Assembly: GCF_011492945.1 (NCBI RefSeq)
Contig: NZ_CP045119.1
Location: forward strand, 1,054,001-1,118,000
Origin: Rubrobacter tropicus
Lineage (GTDB): Bacteria > Actinomycetota > Rubrobacteria > Rubrobacterales > Rubrobacteraceae
Direction: 5' to 3'
DNA length: 64,000 nucleotides
Positions 56,274-63,718 of the stretch are shown here, piece after piece (the first letter of the stretch is position 1; every line of letters starts with the position of its first letter). Below the pieces are notes generated by a model. It saw only the letters and a program-made list of their open reading frames with translations, ran no database searches and was not told the origin of the DNA. Position numbers and translations under genes: made by a program.

Positions 56274-57054
56274 CTACCCCTCCAGTGCCCTCAAGACCTC
56301 GTCGTGGACGACGCCGTTGGTGGCGATGAGGCCCTGGAGTCCGCGGTCCAGGGGAGCCGTCGAGGTCGGTGGCCCGGCCCCGGCCTCGGAGACGAGGAGG
56401 ACCGTGGGAGCGTAGTCCCAGGCCGTGTTGCGGGTGCCGACGGAGACGTCGAGGTAGCCGGCGGCGAGCCAGGCCCCCTGATGCCGGCGCTTCCAGAGCG
56501 CGTAGCTGCCAGGAGTCGAAGAGGACTTTTTGCAGGCCCGGTTCTTGAGCCTTGCCCCAACCGCGCAGCGAGAGGTCGGCGCCCACGACCGCGTACTCCA
56601 GGCTCTTCGTCTCGCTGACGCGCAGGGGGATGGTCCGCCCGCCCGTCTCCCTGAAGGCCCCGCCCCCGAGGCGGGCGTGGTAGAGGTCCCCGATACGGGG
56701 GGCGGCCACGGCGGCGTGGGTTACCCGCCCGTTCTCCAGAACGGCCACGCAGGCGCAGTACATCGGGTTGGCCTTCGTATAGTTGGCCGTGCCGTCTACG
56801 GGATCGAGCAGCCACGTTCTACCCGTGTCGGAGATCTCGCCGCTCTGCTCCTCCGAGAGTATGGAATCCTCCGGGTAACGCTCGCGAATAGCCTCCACCA
56901 TCAGCCTCTCGCAGAGGAGATCCACCTCGGTAACGACGTCCTTTGGGGCCTTCTCCACTATCTCCCCGACGTTCTCCGCGCGGGAGAGCTGCAACTCCCC
57001 CGCCCGCCGGGCAATGTCGCAGGCAAACTCGTGCACTTCTCTAGAATCGCTCAT
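56274..57054 (-). pseudogene. Inositol monophosphatase-family protein, single-base frameshift
   Basis: From ATG 57054: 'KDVVTEVDLLCERLMVEA', 'SILSEEQSG', and the metal motif 'WLLDPVDGTANYTKANPMYC', all typical. Near 56509-56512 the frame is lost. In the next frame the expected end follows: 'GSYALWKRRHQGAWLAAGYL', 'TRNTAWDYAPTVLLVSEAGA' (third metal Asp) and 'GLIATNGVVHDEVLRALEG', stopping at 56274. Removing one base restores 259 residues. Family members dephosphorylate inositol-1-phosphate or histidinol-phosphate. It could be an assembly slip or recent decay. Confidence 0.83.
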
Positions 57055-57099
57055 ACGAAAGAGTCTACCCGGCTTCGCGCCCCGGTTCCCGAAAACGAA

Positions 57100-57133
57100 A
57101 GCCCCGCCCCGAAAGCGTCTCCGGGGCGGGGCT
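57100..57133 (-). terminator. GC-rich hairpin terminator downstream of sigA
   Basis: AGCCCCGCCCCG and CGGGGCGGGGCT pair over 12 bases with a ten-base loop; reading on the minus strand it is followed by TTCGTTTT. On the plus strand it is followed by CCAAAAAA. Confidence 0.6.
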
Positions 57134-57137
57134 CCAA

Positions 57138-57192
57138 AAAAGCCGAAAGCCGATAGCTAAGGGCTGACAGCGCGGTTCGCGAAGCGAACCGC
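57138..57192. repeat. GCTGA heptamer repeat ending in a stop-abutting hairpin
   Basis: AAAGCCGAAAGCCGATAGCTAAGGGCTGACAGC shows the seven-base unit, followed by GCGGTTCGC-GAA-GCGAACCGC (57172-57192), a perfect nine-base-pair hairpin with a GAA loop that touches the sigA stop codon. Confidence 0.65.
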
Positions 57193-58296
<1,104 letters not shown>

Positions 58297-58478
58297 TGAT
58301 CTCCTCTCGTAGCCGGTCTTACTACGCAGCTCTTCTCAACGTCGGAGGCACTTTTGTTAACTGCCCGTGAAAATTAACCCGCGTAGGGTAGCACACCACA
58401 TATTGAGAGTCACTGGAATTTTCGCCTATTTCGTGTGTTTTCTATTACCTCTCGCCCGCTTGTATACAACACGGGTGA

Positions 58479-58507
58479 TGTTTCGACAATGTTTCGGGGC
58501 TGTTTCG
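58479..58507 (+). promoter_or_regulatory. Three TGTTTCG direct repeats, 11-base period
   Basis: TGTTTCG occurs at 58479, 58490 and 58501, exactly 11 bases apart, so all copies face the same side of the helix. It lies 38 bases before the murE start, in the 248-base gap between sigA and murE that also has the palindrome TTGTATACAA at 58460-58469. The arrangement resembles an operator for an oligomeric regulator. Confidence 0.5.
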
Positions 58508-58544
58508 ATCTTTTTTCGGCGGATTCTGGTCGGGGAGCGTTGGC

Positions 58545-60029
58545 GTGGACGCTCTTGCTACACTATCCGGCGTGATCCTGGACCGTCCAAACCTCGCGCG
58601 GACCCTCGGGGTCGAGGTCCCCCAAAGGGTCGATTCCGTCTGTGGCGTGACCCACGATTCCCGCGCCGTAGAACCGGGCTTCGCTTTCGTGGCGATCCCC
58701 GGCTTCAAACGCGACGGAACGGCGTTCGCCGCCGATGCGCTCGGCAGGGGCGCCTCTCTCATCGTGGCCGAACGCCCCGTGCCCGGCGCTCCGACGGCCG
58801 TCGTCCCTGACGCCAGGGGTGCCCTGGCGGCCCTCGCCCGCGAGGTCTTCGGGGACCCCTCCTCGAAGCTGGAGGTCTACGGCGTTACGGGAACCAACGG
58901 CAAGACGACCACGTCGTACGTGCTCCACTCCGTCCTGGCCGGGGCGTGCGGCGGGGGGACGTGCGGCCTGATGAGCACGGCCGAGACCATCGTGGCCGGG
59001 GAGCGGAGGCCTTCGGTTCGGACGACGCCGGAGGCGACGGAGGTGCAGGGGACGCTCGCCGAGATGCTACGGGCAGGCGTCGGACGGGTGGTGATGGAGG
59101 TCTCCTCCCACGGCGTCGCGCTCAGGCGGGTAACGGGCACGCGCTTTGCCGGCGCGCTCTTCACGAACCTGACCCGAGACCACCTCGACCTGCACGGCTC
59201 CATGGAGGAGTACTTCGCGGCCAAGCGCGAGCTCTTCCTCTGGACGGAGGGGCCGAAGCTCGCCAACGCGGAGGACGCGTGGGGCCGCAGGCTCGCCTCC
59301 GAGGTCGATGGCGTGCTGACCTTCGGCGGGACGGCGGGGGCGGACTACCGGGTCGAAGGGGTCGAAACGGCCGCCGGGGGGACCCGTTTCTCCCTGCGGT
59401 ACCCCGAAGGAATACTCGACCTCGAAAGCCCGTTGCTCGGGCCGTACAACGTGCTCAACGTGGCGGGGGCCGCCGGGCTCGCGCTCGCCACGGGCGTGGA
59501 GTCCGGGGCCGTCGCGACGGCCGTGCGTGGGATGGGTCAGGTGCCGGGCCGGTTCGAGCGGGTAGTGGCCGCTGGGGAGCGTGGGTTCGAGGTGATCGTG
59601 GACTACGCCCACACCGACGTCGGGCTGGAGGCCGTGTTGCGGGTGGCCCGGGGCGTGTCCGAAGGAAGCGTCATCTGCGTCTACGGGGCCGCAGGCGACC
59701 GGGACGGGGCCAAGCGGCCTGCGATGGGGAGGGTGGCTTCGCTCTTCGCGGACCGGGGCATCGTAACCACGGACGACGCGTACACCGAGGACCCCGGTAA
59801 GATAGCCGGGGAGGTCGCGGCCGGGGCCGACCCTTCGCGGACCGAAGTCGAGTTGGACCGGCGGGCCGCGATCCGGCGCGCGCTCCTGGCCGCCCGTCCG
59901 GGGGACGTCGTTGTGGTGGCGGGCAAGGGGCACGAGACGGTGCAGCACCTCCCCTGGGGGGACGTGCCGTTCCACGACGCCAAGGTCGTCGAGGAGTTGC
60001 TGGCGGAGATGGGGCCAAACGGGAGGTAG
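58545..60029 (+). CDS. murE: UDP-N-acetylmuramyl-tripeptide synthetase (MurE)
   Basis: A 494-residue Mur ligase adding the third amino acid of the peptidoglycan stem. It has the N-terminal 'GVTHDSRAVEPGFAFVAIPG', ATP P-loop 'VYGVTGTNGKTTTSYVL', 'EVSSHGVALRRV', 'FTNLTRDHLDLHGSMEEYFA', and the carbamylated Lys in 'YFAAKRELF'. 'GRFERVV', 'VIVDYAHTDVGLEAVL' and 'VVVAGKGHETVQ' follow. The mDAP-selecting DNPR is replaced by 'TTDDAYTEDP', so meso-DAP is unlikely; L-lysine fits Rubrobacter walls. GTG 58545 follows GGGGAG. Confidence 0.93.
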   Translation: MDALATLSGVILDRPNLARTLGVEVPQRVDSVCGVTHDSRAVEPGFAFVAIPGFKRDGTAFAADALGRGASLIVAERPVPGAPTAVVPDARGALAALAREVFGDPSSKLEVYGVTGTNGKTTTSYVLHSVLAGACGGGTCGLMSTAETIVAGERRPSVRTTPEATEVQGTLAEMLRAGVGRVVMEVSSHGVALRRVTGTRFAGALFTNLTRDHLDLHGSMEEYFAAKRELFLWTEGPKLANAEDAWGRRLASEVDGVLTFGGTAGADYRVEGVETAAGGTRFSLRYPEGILDLESPLLGPYNVLNVAGAAGLALATGVESGAVATAVRGMGQVPGRFERVVAAGERGFEVIVDYAHTDVGLEAVLRVARGVSEGSVICVYGAAGDRDGAKRPAMGRVASLFADRGIVTTDDAYTEDPGKIAGEVAAGADPSRTEVELDRRAAIRRALLAARPGDVVVVAGKGHETVQHLPWGDVPFHDAKVVEELLAEMGPNGR

Positions 60030-60036
60030 GGGAGAC

Positions 60037-60297
60037 TTGCAGGAAGGGACGAGGAGCGAAGTCGTGCGGAGGCTGCGGAGCGTGGAGGGGCACGTGCGCG
60101 GGGTCGAGAAGATGGTCGAGGAGGGCGACGTCACCTACGCCGACATCGTCCAGCAGACCAGCGCCATTTTTTCGGCCATCCGGCGCATAAACACGGTGCT
60201 TCTCAAGGACTTCGTCGAGGAGCGGGCCGGCCGCGACGGGGCTTCCGCGGAGATGATCAAAGACCTCGTCAAGGCAATCGACCGGGTGACGAAGTAG
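60037..60297 (+). CDS. CsoR/RcnR-family regulator lacking metal ligands
   Basis: An 86-residue all-helical protein: 'RRLRSVEGHVRGVEKMVEEG' and 'DIVQQTSAIFSAIRRINTVL' match the DUF156 family of tetrameric repressors. The Cu(I) ligands Cys-His-Cys of CsoR align with Tyr, Phe and Arg, so it cannot bind metal in the known way. TTG 60037 follows GGGGAG, seven bases after murE. It may respond to another signal or act structurally. Confidence 0.85.
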   Translation: MQEGTRSEVVRRLRSVEGHVRGVEKMVEEGDVTYADIVQQTSAIFSAIRRINTVLLKDFVEERAGRDGASAEMIKDLVKAIDRVTK

Positions 60298-60299
60298 GC

Positions 60300-60548
60300 G
60301 TGGGAGGCGCCGGCCCCCGGACCCTGCTCCTCCTCTTTGTGGCCGTCGTCCCCGTGATCGTCGGTCTGGCGCTCGTCGCCGCCGTGCTGCTCCAGCGGGC
60401 GGGTTTCGGCCTCGTCGTGTGGGCGCTCGTGCCGTTCGCGGTCTCGATGCTGCTCATAGCAGGGCTTGGCGTCGTCCTCGGAAGGGCGGCGTCAAGGTCG
60501 TCGGACGATTCCCGTCAGGGGCGATCCCGAAATGACGATGGTGTATAG
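60300..60548 (+). CDS. Small two-TM membrane protein
   Basis: An 82-residue protein with two hydrophobic helices ('LLLLFVAVVPVIVGLALVAA', 'VVWALVPFAVSMLLIAGLGV') and a short polar tail rich in Ser, Arg and Asp. GTG 60300 lies two bases after the CsoR-like stop. No family recognised; tight coupling suggests a shared role with the CsoR-like regulator. Confidence 0.6.
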   Translation: MGGAGPRTLLLLFVAVVPVIVGLALVAAVLLQRAGFGLVVWALVPFAVSMLLIAGLGVVLGRAASRSSDDSRQGRSRNDDGV

Positions 60549-60549
60549 T
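60544..60549 (+). promoter_or_regulatory. TATAGT -10 box for a leaderless message
   Basis: TATAGT (5 of 6) ends nine bases before ATG 60559, with no ribosome site between. The spacing equals that at the PBP gene (53912). It overlaps the end of the preceding coding region. Confidence 0.5.
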
Positions 60550-60558
60550 CCCCGGCCA

Positions 60559-60855
60559 ATGGAAGAGCAGCGCAAGAGCCGGGAGATGGAGGAGCTCGAA
60601 GGCAAGGTCCGCGAGCTCGAAAAGATCGCGGGCACTCTGGGCGACGTGCCCGACGAGGAGCTGGCCGACACCCTGGCAGGCGCCGTGGAGCTTCTGGGTG
60701 AGATCAACGCCCGCATAGAGGCCCGGGTCGAGGCGGCGGGCGAGGAATCGCGCGAGGCCGACTCGCTGCTCTCCGGCGTTGACTTTGGTCCGTTCGACGA
60801 GGCGCTCGAAGACCTGGAGCGCAGGGAGAGGAGCCCCGGTGGGCCCCGCCCCTGA
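60559..60855 (+). CDS. Small acidic coiled-coil protein
   Basis: A 98-residue, highly charged, mostly helical protein: 'EEQRKSREMEELEGKVRELE' is a clear coiled-coil start, then 'DVPDEELADTLAGAVELLGE'. No family recognised. ATG 60559 rather than 60532 is suggested by the TATAGT box. Its end overlaps the pyrE start by 17 bases, so it is probably co-transcribed with pyrE. Confidence 0.65.
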   Translation: MEEQRKSREMEELEGKVRELEKIAGTLGDVPDEELADTLAGAVELLGEINARIEARVEAAGEESREADSLLSGVDFGPFDEALEDLERRERSPGGPRP

Positions 60856-61372
60856 CCTTGCGTCCAGGGTGCGCGAAGCGGCCCTCCTCGAAGGCGACTT
60901 CGTCCTCTCGAGCGGCAAGCGCAGCTCCTTCTACGTCGACAAGTACCTCTTCTCGACCGAGCCCGCCCTGTTGCGCGACATCGCCGCGGCGCTCGCCGAG
61001 AGGCTTCCGCCCGGCGTGGACCGGCTCGCAGGGGTCGAGCTCGGGGCGGTACCGCTCGTGGTGGCGACGGCGCTGCGGACGGGGCTGCCGTACGTGATCG
61101 TTCGCAAGGCCGCCAAGGAGTACGGCGCGTCCGCGGGAGAGGCCGTCGAGGGCGTGATAGAAGCCGGCGAGAAGGTGGTCCTGCTGGAGGACGTGGTCTC
61201 GACCGGAACCCAGGCCGTCAAGGCGGCCGGGGTGCTCGACGCGCTCGGCGTGGACGTGGTCGAGGTCGTGGCCGTGCTCGACCGCCGGGAGGAGCCCGGC
61301 CCAAAGCTGGGCGGATTTTCCTTTCAGAGCCTGCTTAAGATAGATGAACTGCGGGTAGGAAAAGGGGATTGA
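60839..61372 (+). CDS. pyrE: Orotate phosphoribosyltransferase
   Basis: A 177-residue type I PRTase converting orotate and PRPP to OMP. It has 'VLSSGKRSSFYVDKYLF', the hood 'GVELGAVPLVVATALRTGLP', the catalytic Lys in 'VIVRKAAKEYG' and the PRPP loop 'VVLLEDVVSTGTQAVKA'. GTG 60839 follows GGGAGAGGAG. pyrF lies 430 bases downstream with hup between, so two de novo pyrimidine genes flank the HU gene. Confidence 0.93.
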   Translation: MGPAPDLASRVREAALLEGDFVLSSGKRSSFYVDKYLFSTEPALLRDIAAALAERLPPGVDRLAGVELGAVPLVVATALRTGLPYVIVRKAAKEYGASAGEAVEGVIEAGEKVVLLEDVVSTGTQAVKAAGVLDALGVDVVEVVAVLDRREEPGPKLGGFSFQSLLKIDELRVGKGD

Positions 61373-61397
61373 GGCCACAAAAGGCCTCTGGTATAGT
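61369..61397 (+). promoter_or_regulatory. Promoter of the HU gene
   Basis: TTGAGG (61369-61374), a 17-base spacer and TATAGT (61392-61397). The -35 overlaps the pyrE stop. A 50-base leader with GGAGG follows. Confidence 0.6.
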
Positions 61398-61453
61398 CCC
61401 CCGGATAGTTTTGGGGAAGGCAGTGCAGGCAGAAAACGGAGGCAGACCGAAAG

Positions 61454-61726
61454 ATGAACAAGACGCAGCTGATCGAGAAGATCGCCGACGAGGCGAACGC
61501 CTCGAAGAGCGACGCCCAGAAGTTTTTCGAGGCCTTCCAAGAGGTGGTCCAGTCCGAGCTCAAGGCGGGCAACCAGATCCAGATCACCGGCTTCGGCAAG
61601 TTCTATGTCCAGGAGCGCGACGCCCGCCAGGGCATCAACCCCCAGACGAAGCAGCGCATAAACATCCCGGCCTCGAAGGTCCCGAAGTTCACGGCGGGCA
61701 ACGCCCTCAAAGACCACATAAAGTAA
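61454..61726 (+). CDS. hup: HU-family DNA-binding protein
   Basis: A 90-residue nucleoid protein: 'MNKTQLIEKIADEANASKSD', 'FFEAFQEVVQSELKAGNQIQ', 'ITGFGKFYVQERDARQGINP', with the DNA-contacting arm containing the INPQT motif and 'NIPASKVPKFTAGNALKD'. It lacks the Lys/Ala-rich C-terminal tail of mycobacterial HupB. Own promoter and a strong terminator make it a one-gene unit. Confidence 0.96.
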   Translation: MNKTQLIEKIADEANASKSDAQKFFEAFQEVVQSELKAGNQIQITGFGKFYVQERDARQGINPQTKQRINIPASKVPKFTAGNALKDHIK

Positions 61727-61745
61727 CCGAACGCGAACCAGCCGA

Positions 61746-61778
61746 GGGCCGCCGGGCAACCCGCCCGGCGGCCCTTTT
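61746..61778 (+). terminator. Rho-independent terminator of hup
   Basis: A perfect 12-base-pair stem GGGCCGCCGGGC/GCCCGGCGGCCC, a five-base loop and TTTT. It starts 20 bases after the hup stop. Confidence 0.88.
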
Positions 61779-61805
61779 GCATGCCCTGAGCCCCGGCGGA
61801 TCGGC

Positions 61806-62645
61806 TTGAGGGCGCTCGCCCAAGCAGCCAGGCGCAAGGAGAGCCCGCTCGTGGTGGGCCTTGACCCCGCGCCCCTGCGCTTCCCGGGGGAGCTTCGGGA
61901 TCTGGCGGAGGCACAGGCCACGCTGGAGTTCTGCCTGGGCATCCTCGAGGCCGTCGAGCCCTACGCCGCGGCCGTAAAGCCCCAGGTCGCGTTCTTCGAG
62001 CGTCTGGGCCCCGAGGGGATGAAGGTCTACGCGGCTCTCGTCTCGGCCGCCAGAGACCTCGGCCTGCCCGTGATCTCGGACGCCAAACGCGGGGACATCG
62101 GCCCCGTCGCCGCCGCTTACGCCGAGGCCCACCTACGCCTCTACGGCGCCACGTGCGTAACCGTGAACCCGTACATGGGCTCGGACGCCGTCCTCCCCTT
62201 CCTCGAAGAAGCGCGCCGCCGGGACGCGGGCGGGGGCGTCTTCGCCCTCGTCGCCACCTCCAACCCCTCGTCAGGGGAGATCCAACAGGCGACCGACCCG
62301 CCACTCCACGAAGTCGCCGCCCGCCTGGTCGCGAACCTCGGCCAGAGGGACGGCGACTACCTCGATTGCGGGGCCGTCGTCGGCGCGACCCGCCCCTCCA
62401 TCGGCCGCCGCGTGCGCGAGCTCCTCCCCGACGCGCTCTTTCTCACCCCCGGCTACGGTGCCCAGGGCGGGGGCGCCCCCGAAGTAGTTCCCCTGCTCGA
62501 CGCCCGTGGCGCCGGTGTCCTCGTCAACAGCAGCCGAGCCATCCTCTACGCCCACGAAAAGACATCAACGGACTACCGCCACGCCGCCAGCGAAGCGGCC
62601 CGCCAGGCCCGCGACGACCTCCGCCACGCCGGCGTACGTTGTTAG
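61806..62645 (+). CDS. pyrF: Orotidine 5'-phosphate decarboxylase (group 2)
   Basis: A 279-residue enzyme making UMP from OMP. It has 'PLVVGLDPAPLRFPGEL', 'YAAAVKPQVAFFERLG', the catalytic Lys/Asp in 'VISDAKRGDIGPVAAAYAEA', 'TVNPYMGSDAVLPFLE', 'VATSNPSSGEIQ', 'FLTPGYGAQGG' and 'VNSSRAILYA'. The length and NPYxG pattern belong to the long bacterial (PyrF type 2) branch common in actinobacteria. TTG 61806 lacks a strong ribosome site. The stop directly abuts a repeat element. Confidence 0.93.
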   Translation: MRALAQAARRKESPLVVGLDPAPLRFPGELRDLAEAQATLEFCLGILEAVEPYAAAVKPQVAFFERLGPEGMKVYAALVSAARDLGLPVISDAKRGDIGPVAAAYAEAHLRLYGATCVTVNPYMGSDAVLPFLEEARRRDAGGGVFALVATSNPSSGEIQQATDPPLHEVAARLVANLGQRDGDYLDCGAVVGATRPSIGRRVRELLPDALFLTPGYGAQGGGAPEVVPLLDARGAGVLVNSSRAILYAHEKTSTDYRHAASEAARQARDDLRHAGVRC

Positions 62646-62953
62646 CACGCCGGCTTCGCCGGCTTTCAGCCCGCTCCGCCCTCCGGGCTCCGCCCTCCGG
62701 GCTCCGCCCTCCGGGCTCCGCTCTCAGCACGCTCCGGCTTCGCCTCCGCTTTCAGCTTTCGCCGCGCAAGGCCCGACATGGCCGCGCATCGCGCGGCGGT
62801 CGAGGTGTCGCGGAGCGTAGCGTCCACAGACGACTTGCCGAAAGCCGCGAAGCGGCGAGCCGAAAGTCCCCGGAGGGGACGTGCTGACGAGGCGCGAAGC
62901 GCCGGGCTGAAAGCTCGCGAAGCGAGCGTGCTGCGGGCCGCTCCGCGGCCCGC
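62646..62953. repeat. Long structured intergenic repeat element, copy B
   Basis: These 308 bases without a gene are a mosaic of repeats. They start CACGCCGGCTTCGCCGGC with the same 45 bases as copy A at 29108, followed by four tandem CTCCGCCCTCCGGG-type units. The shared 31-base module (62725-62757) comes next, then a core with GGCCCGAC and a GCCGCGC-ATC-GCGCGGC hairpin. A string of short perfect palindromes completes it (CCCCGGAGGGG, GGCGC-GAA-GCGCC, GCTCGC-GAA-GCGAGC, GCGGGCCGC-TCC-GCGGCCCGC). TTTCAGC/GCTGAAA heptamers join the pieces. The last hairpin overlaps the stop of the next minus-strand gene. Confidence 0.82.
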
Positions 62954-63045
62954 TAGAACAGGTGTGCTACGGAGACTACGGTCACGAGCACCGTCGCCAG
63001 CGCGACCACCGCGCCTATTAGTTGAACCACCGTCTCTCTGGTCAT
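62953..63045 (-). CDS. 30-residue single-TM membrane peptide
   Basis: ATG 63045 follows GAAAGGACC. The peptide starts 'MTRETVVQLIGAVVALATVL' and forms one membrane helix. It is similar in design to the 25-residue peptide at 42774. It lies 19 bases after the TlpA-like gene on the same strand and is probably co-transcribed. Function unknown. Confidence 0.5.
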   Translation of the reverse strand: MTRETVVQLIGAVVALATVLVTVVSVAHLF

Positions 63046-63064
63046 GTGCGGTCCTTTCGGGTAG

Positions 63065-63616
63065 CTAGTCGTTTCGGAGGGCCGTCTGGCCGCCTTCCCC
63101 GTCTTTCTCTTCGAGGGCTGCTTCGATCTTTGTCTTGAGGGCGTCTTCGTAGCCTTCGCCGTGCTGGTCTTCCCCGAGCACCCACCAGATGACGCCGTCC
63201 CGCACCACGAAGAGCCTGGGCACGCGCTTGACGTTGTAGAGGGAGGCGAGCCTTCCGGTCGGGTCGTAGAGGCGGTCGTATGGGGCGTCCACGTCCTCCC
63301 TGGCGCCGTTGACGTAGACGACGGCGAAGGAGGCTTCGTCGCCGTACTCGCGGGCGACCTCGAGGAAACCGGGGCGGGCCCTGTTCGAGTTCTGGTTGAG
63401 CGGGCTCCAGAAGGCGAGCACGTAGACGCCTTTGTCGGAGAGCTCGAACCGGCTTCCTTCCACGTCCCTGGCCGTAAAGCTCTTGGCCGTCGAGCCCACG
63501 TTCGGCTCGGGCGCCGCGAGCGTCAGGTTGCCGGTCCCCGTCTCCGCGCCGCCAAAGGAGCGATAGAAAAGGGAAAGGGTGAGCACCAGCAGGGCCACGA
63601 GGGCCAGCCGCTTCAC
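63065..63616 (-). CDS. TlpA-like thioredoxin-fold protein without CxxC
   Basis: A 183-residue exported or membrane-anchored protein. It has an N-terminal hydrophobic helix ('LALVALLVLTLSLFYRSFG'), then a thioredoxin/TlpA fold: 'SFTARDVEGSRFELSDKGVY', 'VLAFWSPLNQNSN' and the cis-Pro region 'LYNVKRVPRLFVVRDG'. The place of the WCxxC active site reads LNQNS, so there is no redox cysteine pair. It may be a scaffold or binding protein. GTG 63616 lacks a clear ribosome site. Confidence 0.8.
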   Translation of the reverse strand: MKRLALVALLVLTLSLFYRSFGGAETGTGNLTLAAPEPNVGSTAKSFTARDVEGSRFELSDKGVYVLAFWSPLNQNSNRARPGFLEVAREYGDEASFAVVYVNGAREDVDAPYDRLYDPTGRLASLYNVKRVPRLFVVRDGVIWWVLGEDQHGEGYEDALKTKIEAALEEKDGEGGQTALRND

Positions 63617-63718
63617 GAGGAGTCCGGACCATAAAATAGGGAACGCACGACACGAGAATTGTATATGCTCGGGTCTCCCTTGTCGTGCGGCCCGAATCGT
63701 CGTAGCCTCTGTACTCCC

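Noticed and set aside
58460-58469. TTGTATACAA palindrome as a LexA or other named operator
   Set aside because: It does not match the actinobacterial LexA box (GAACnnnnGTTC) or another operator I can name; it may just be AT-rich promoter sequence.
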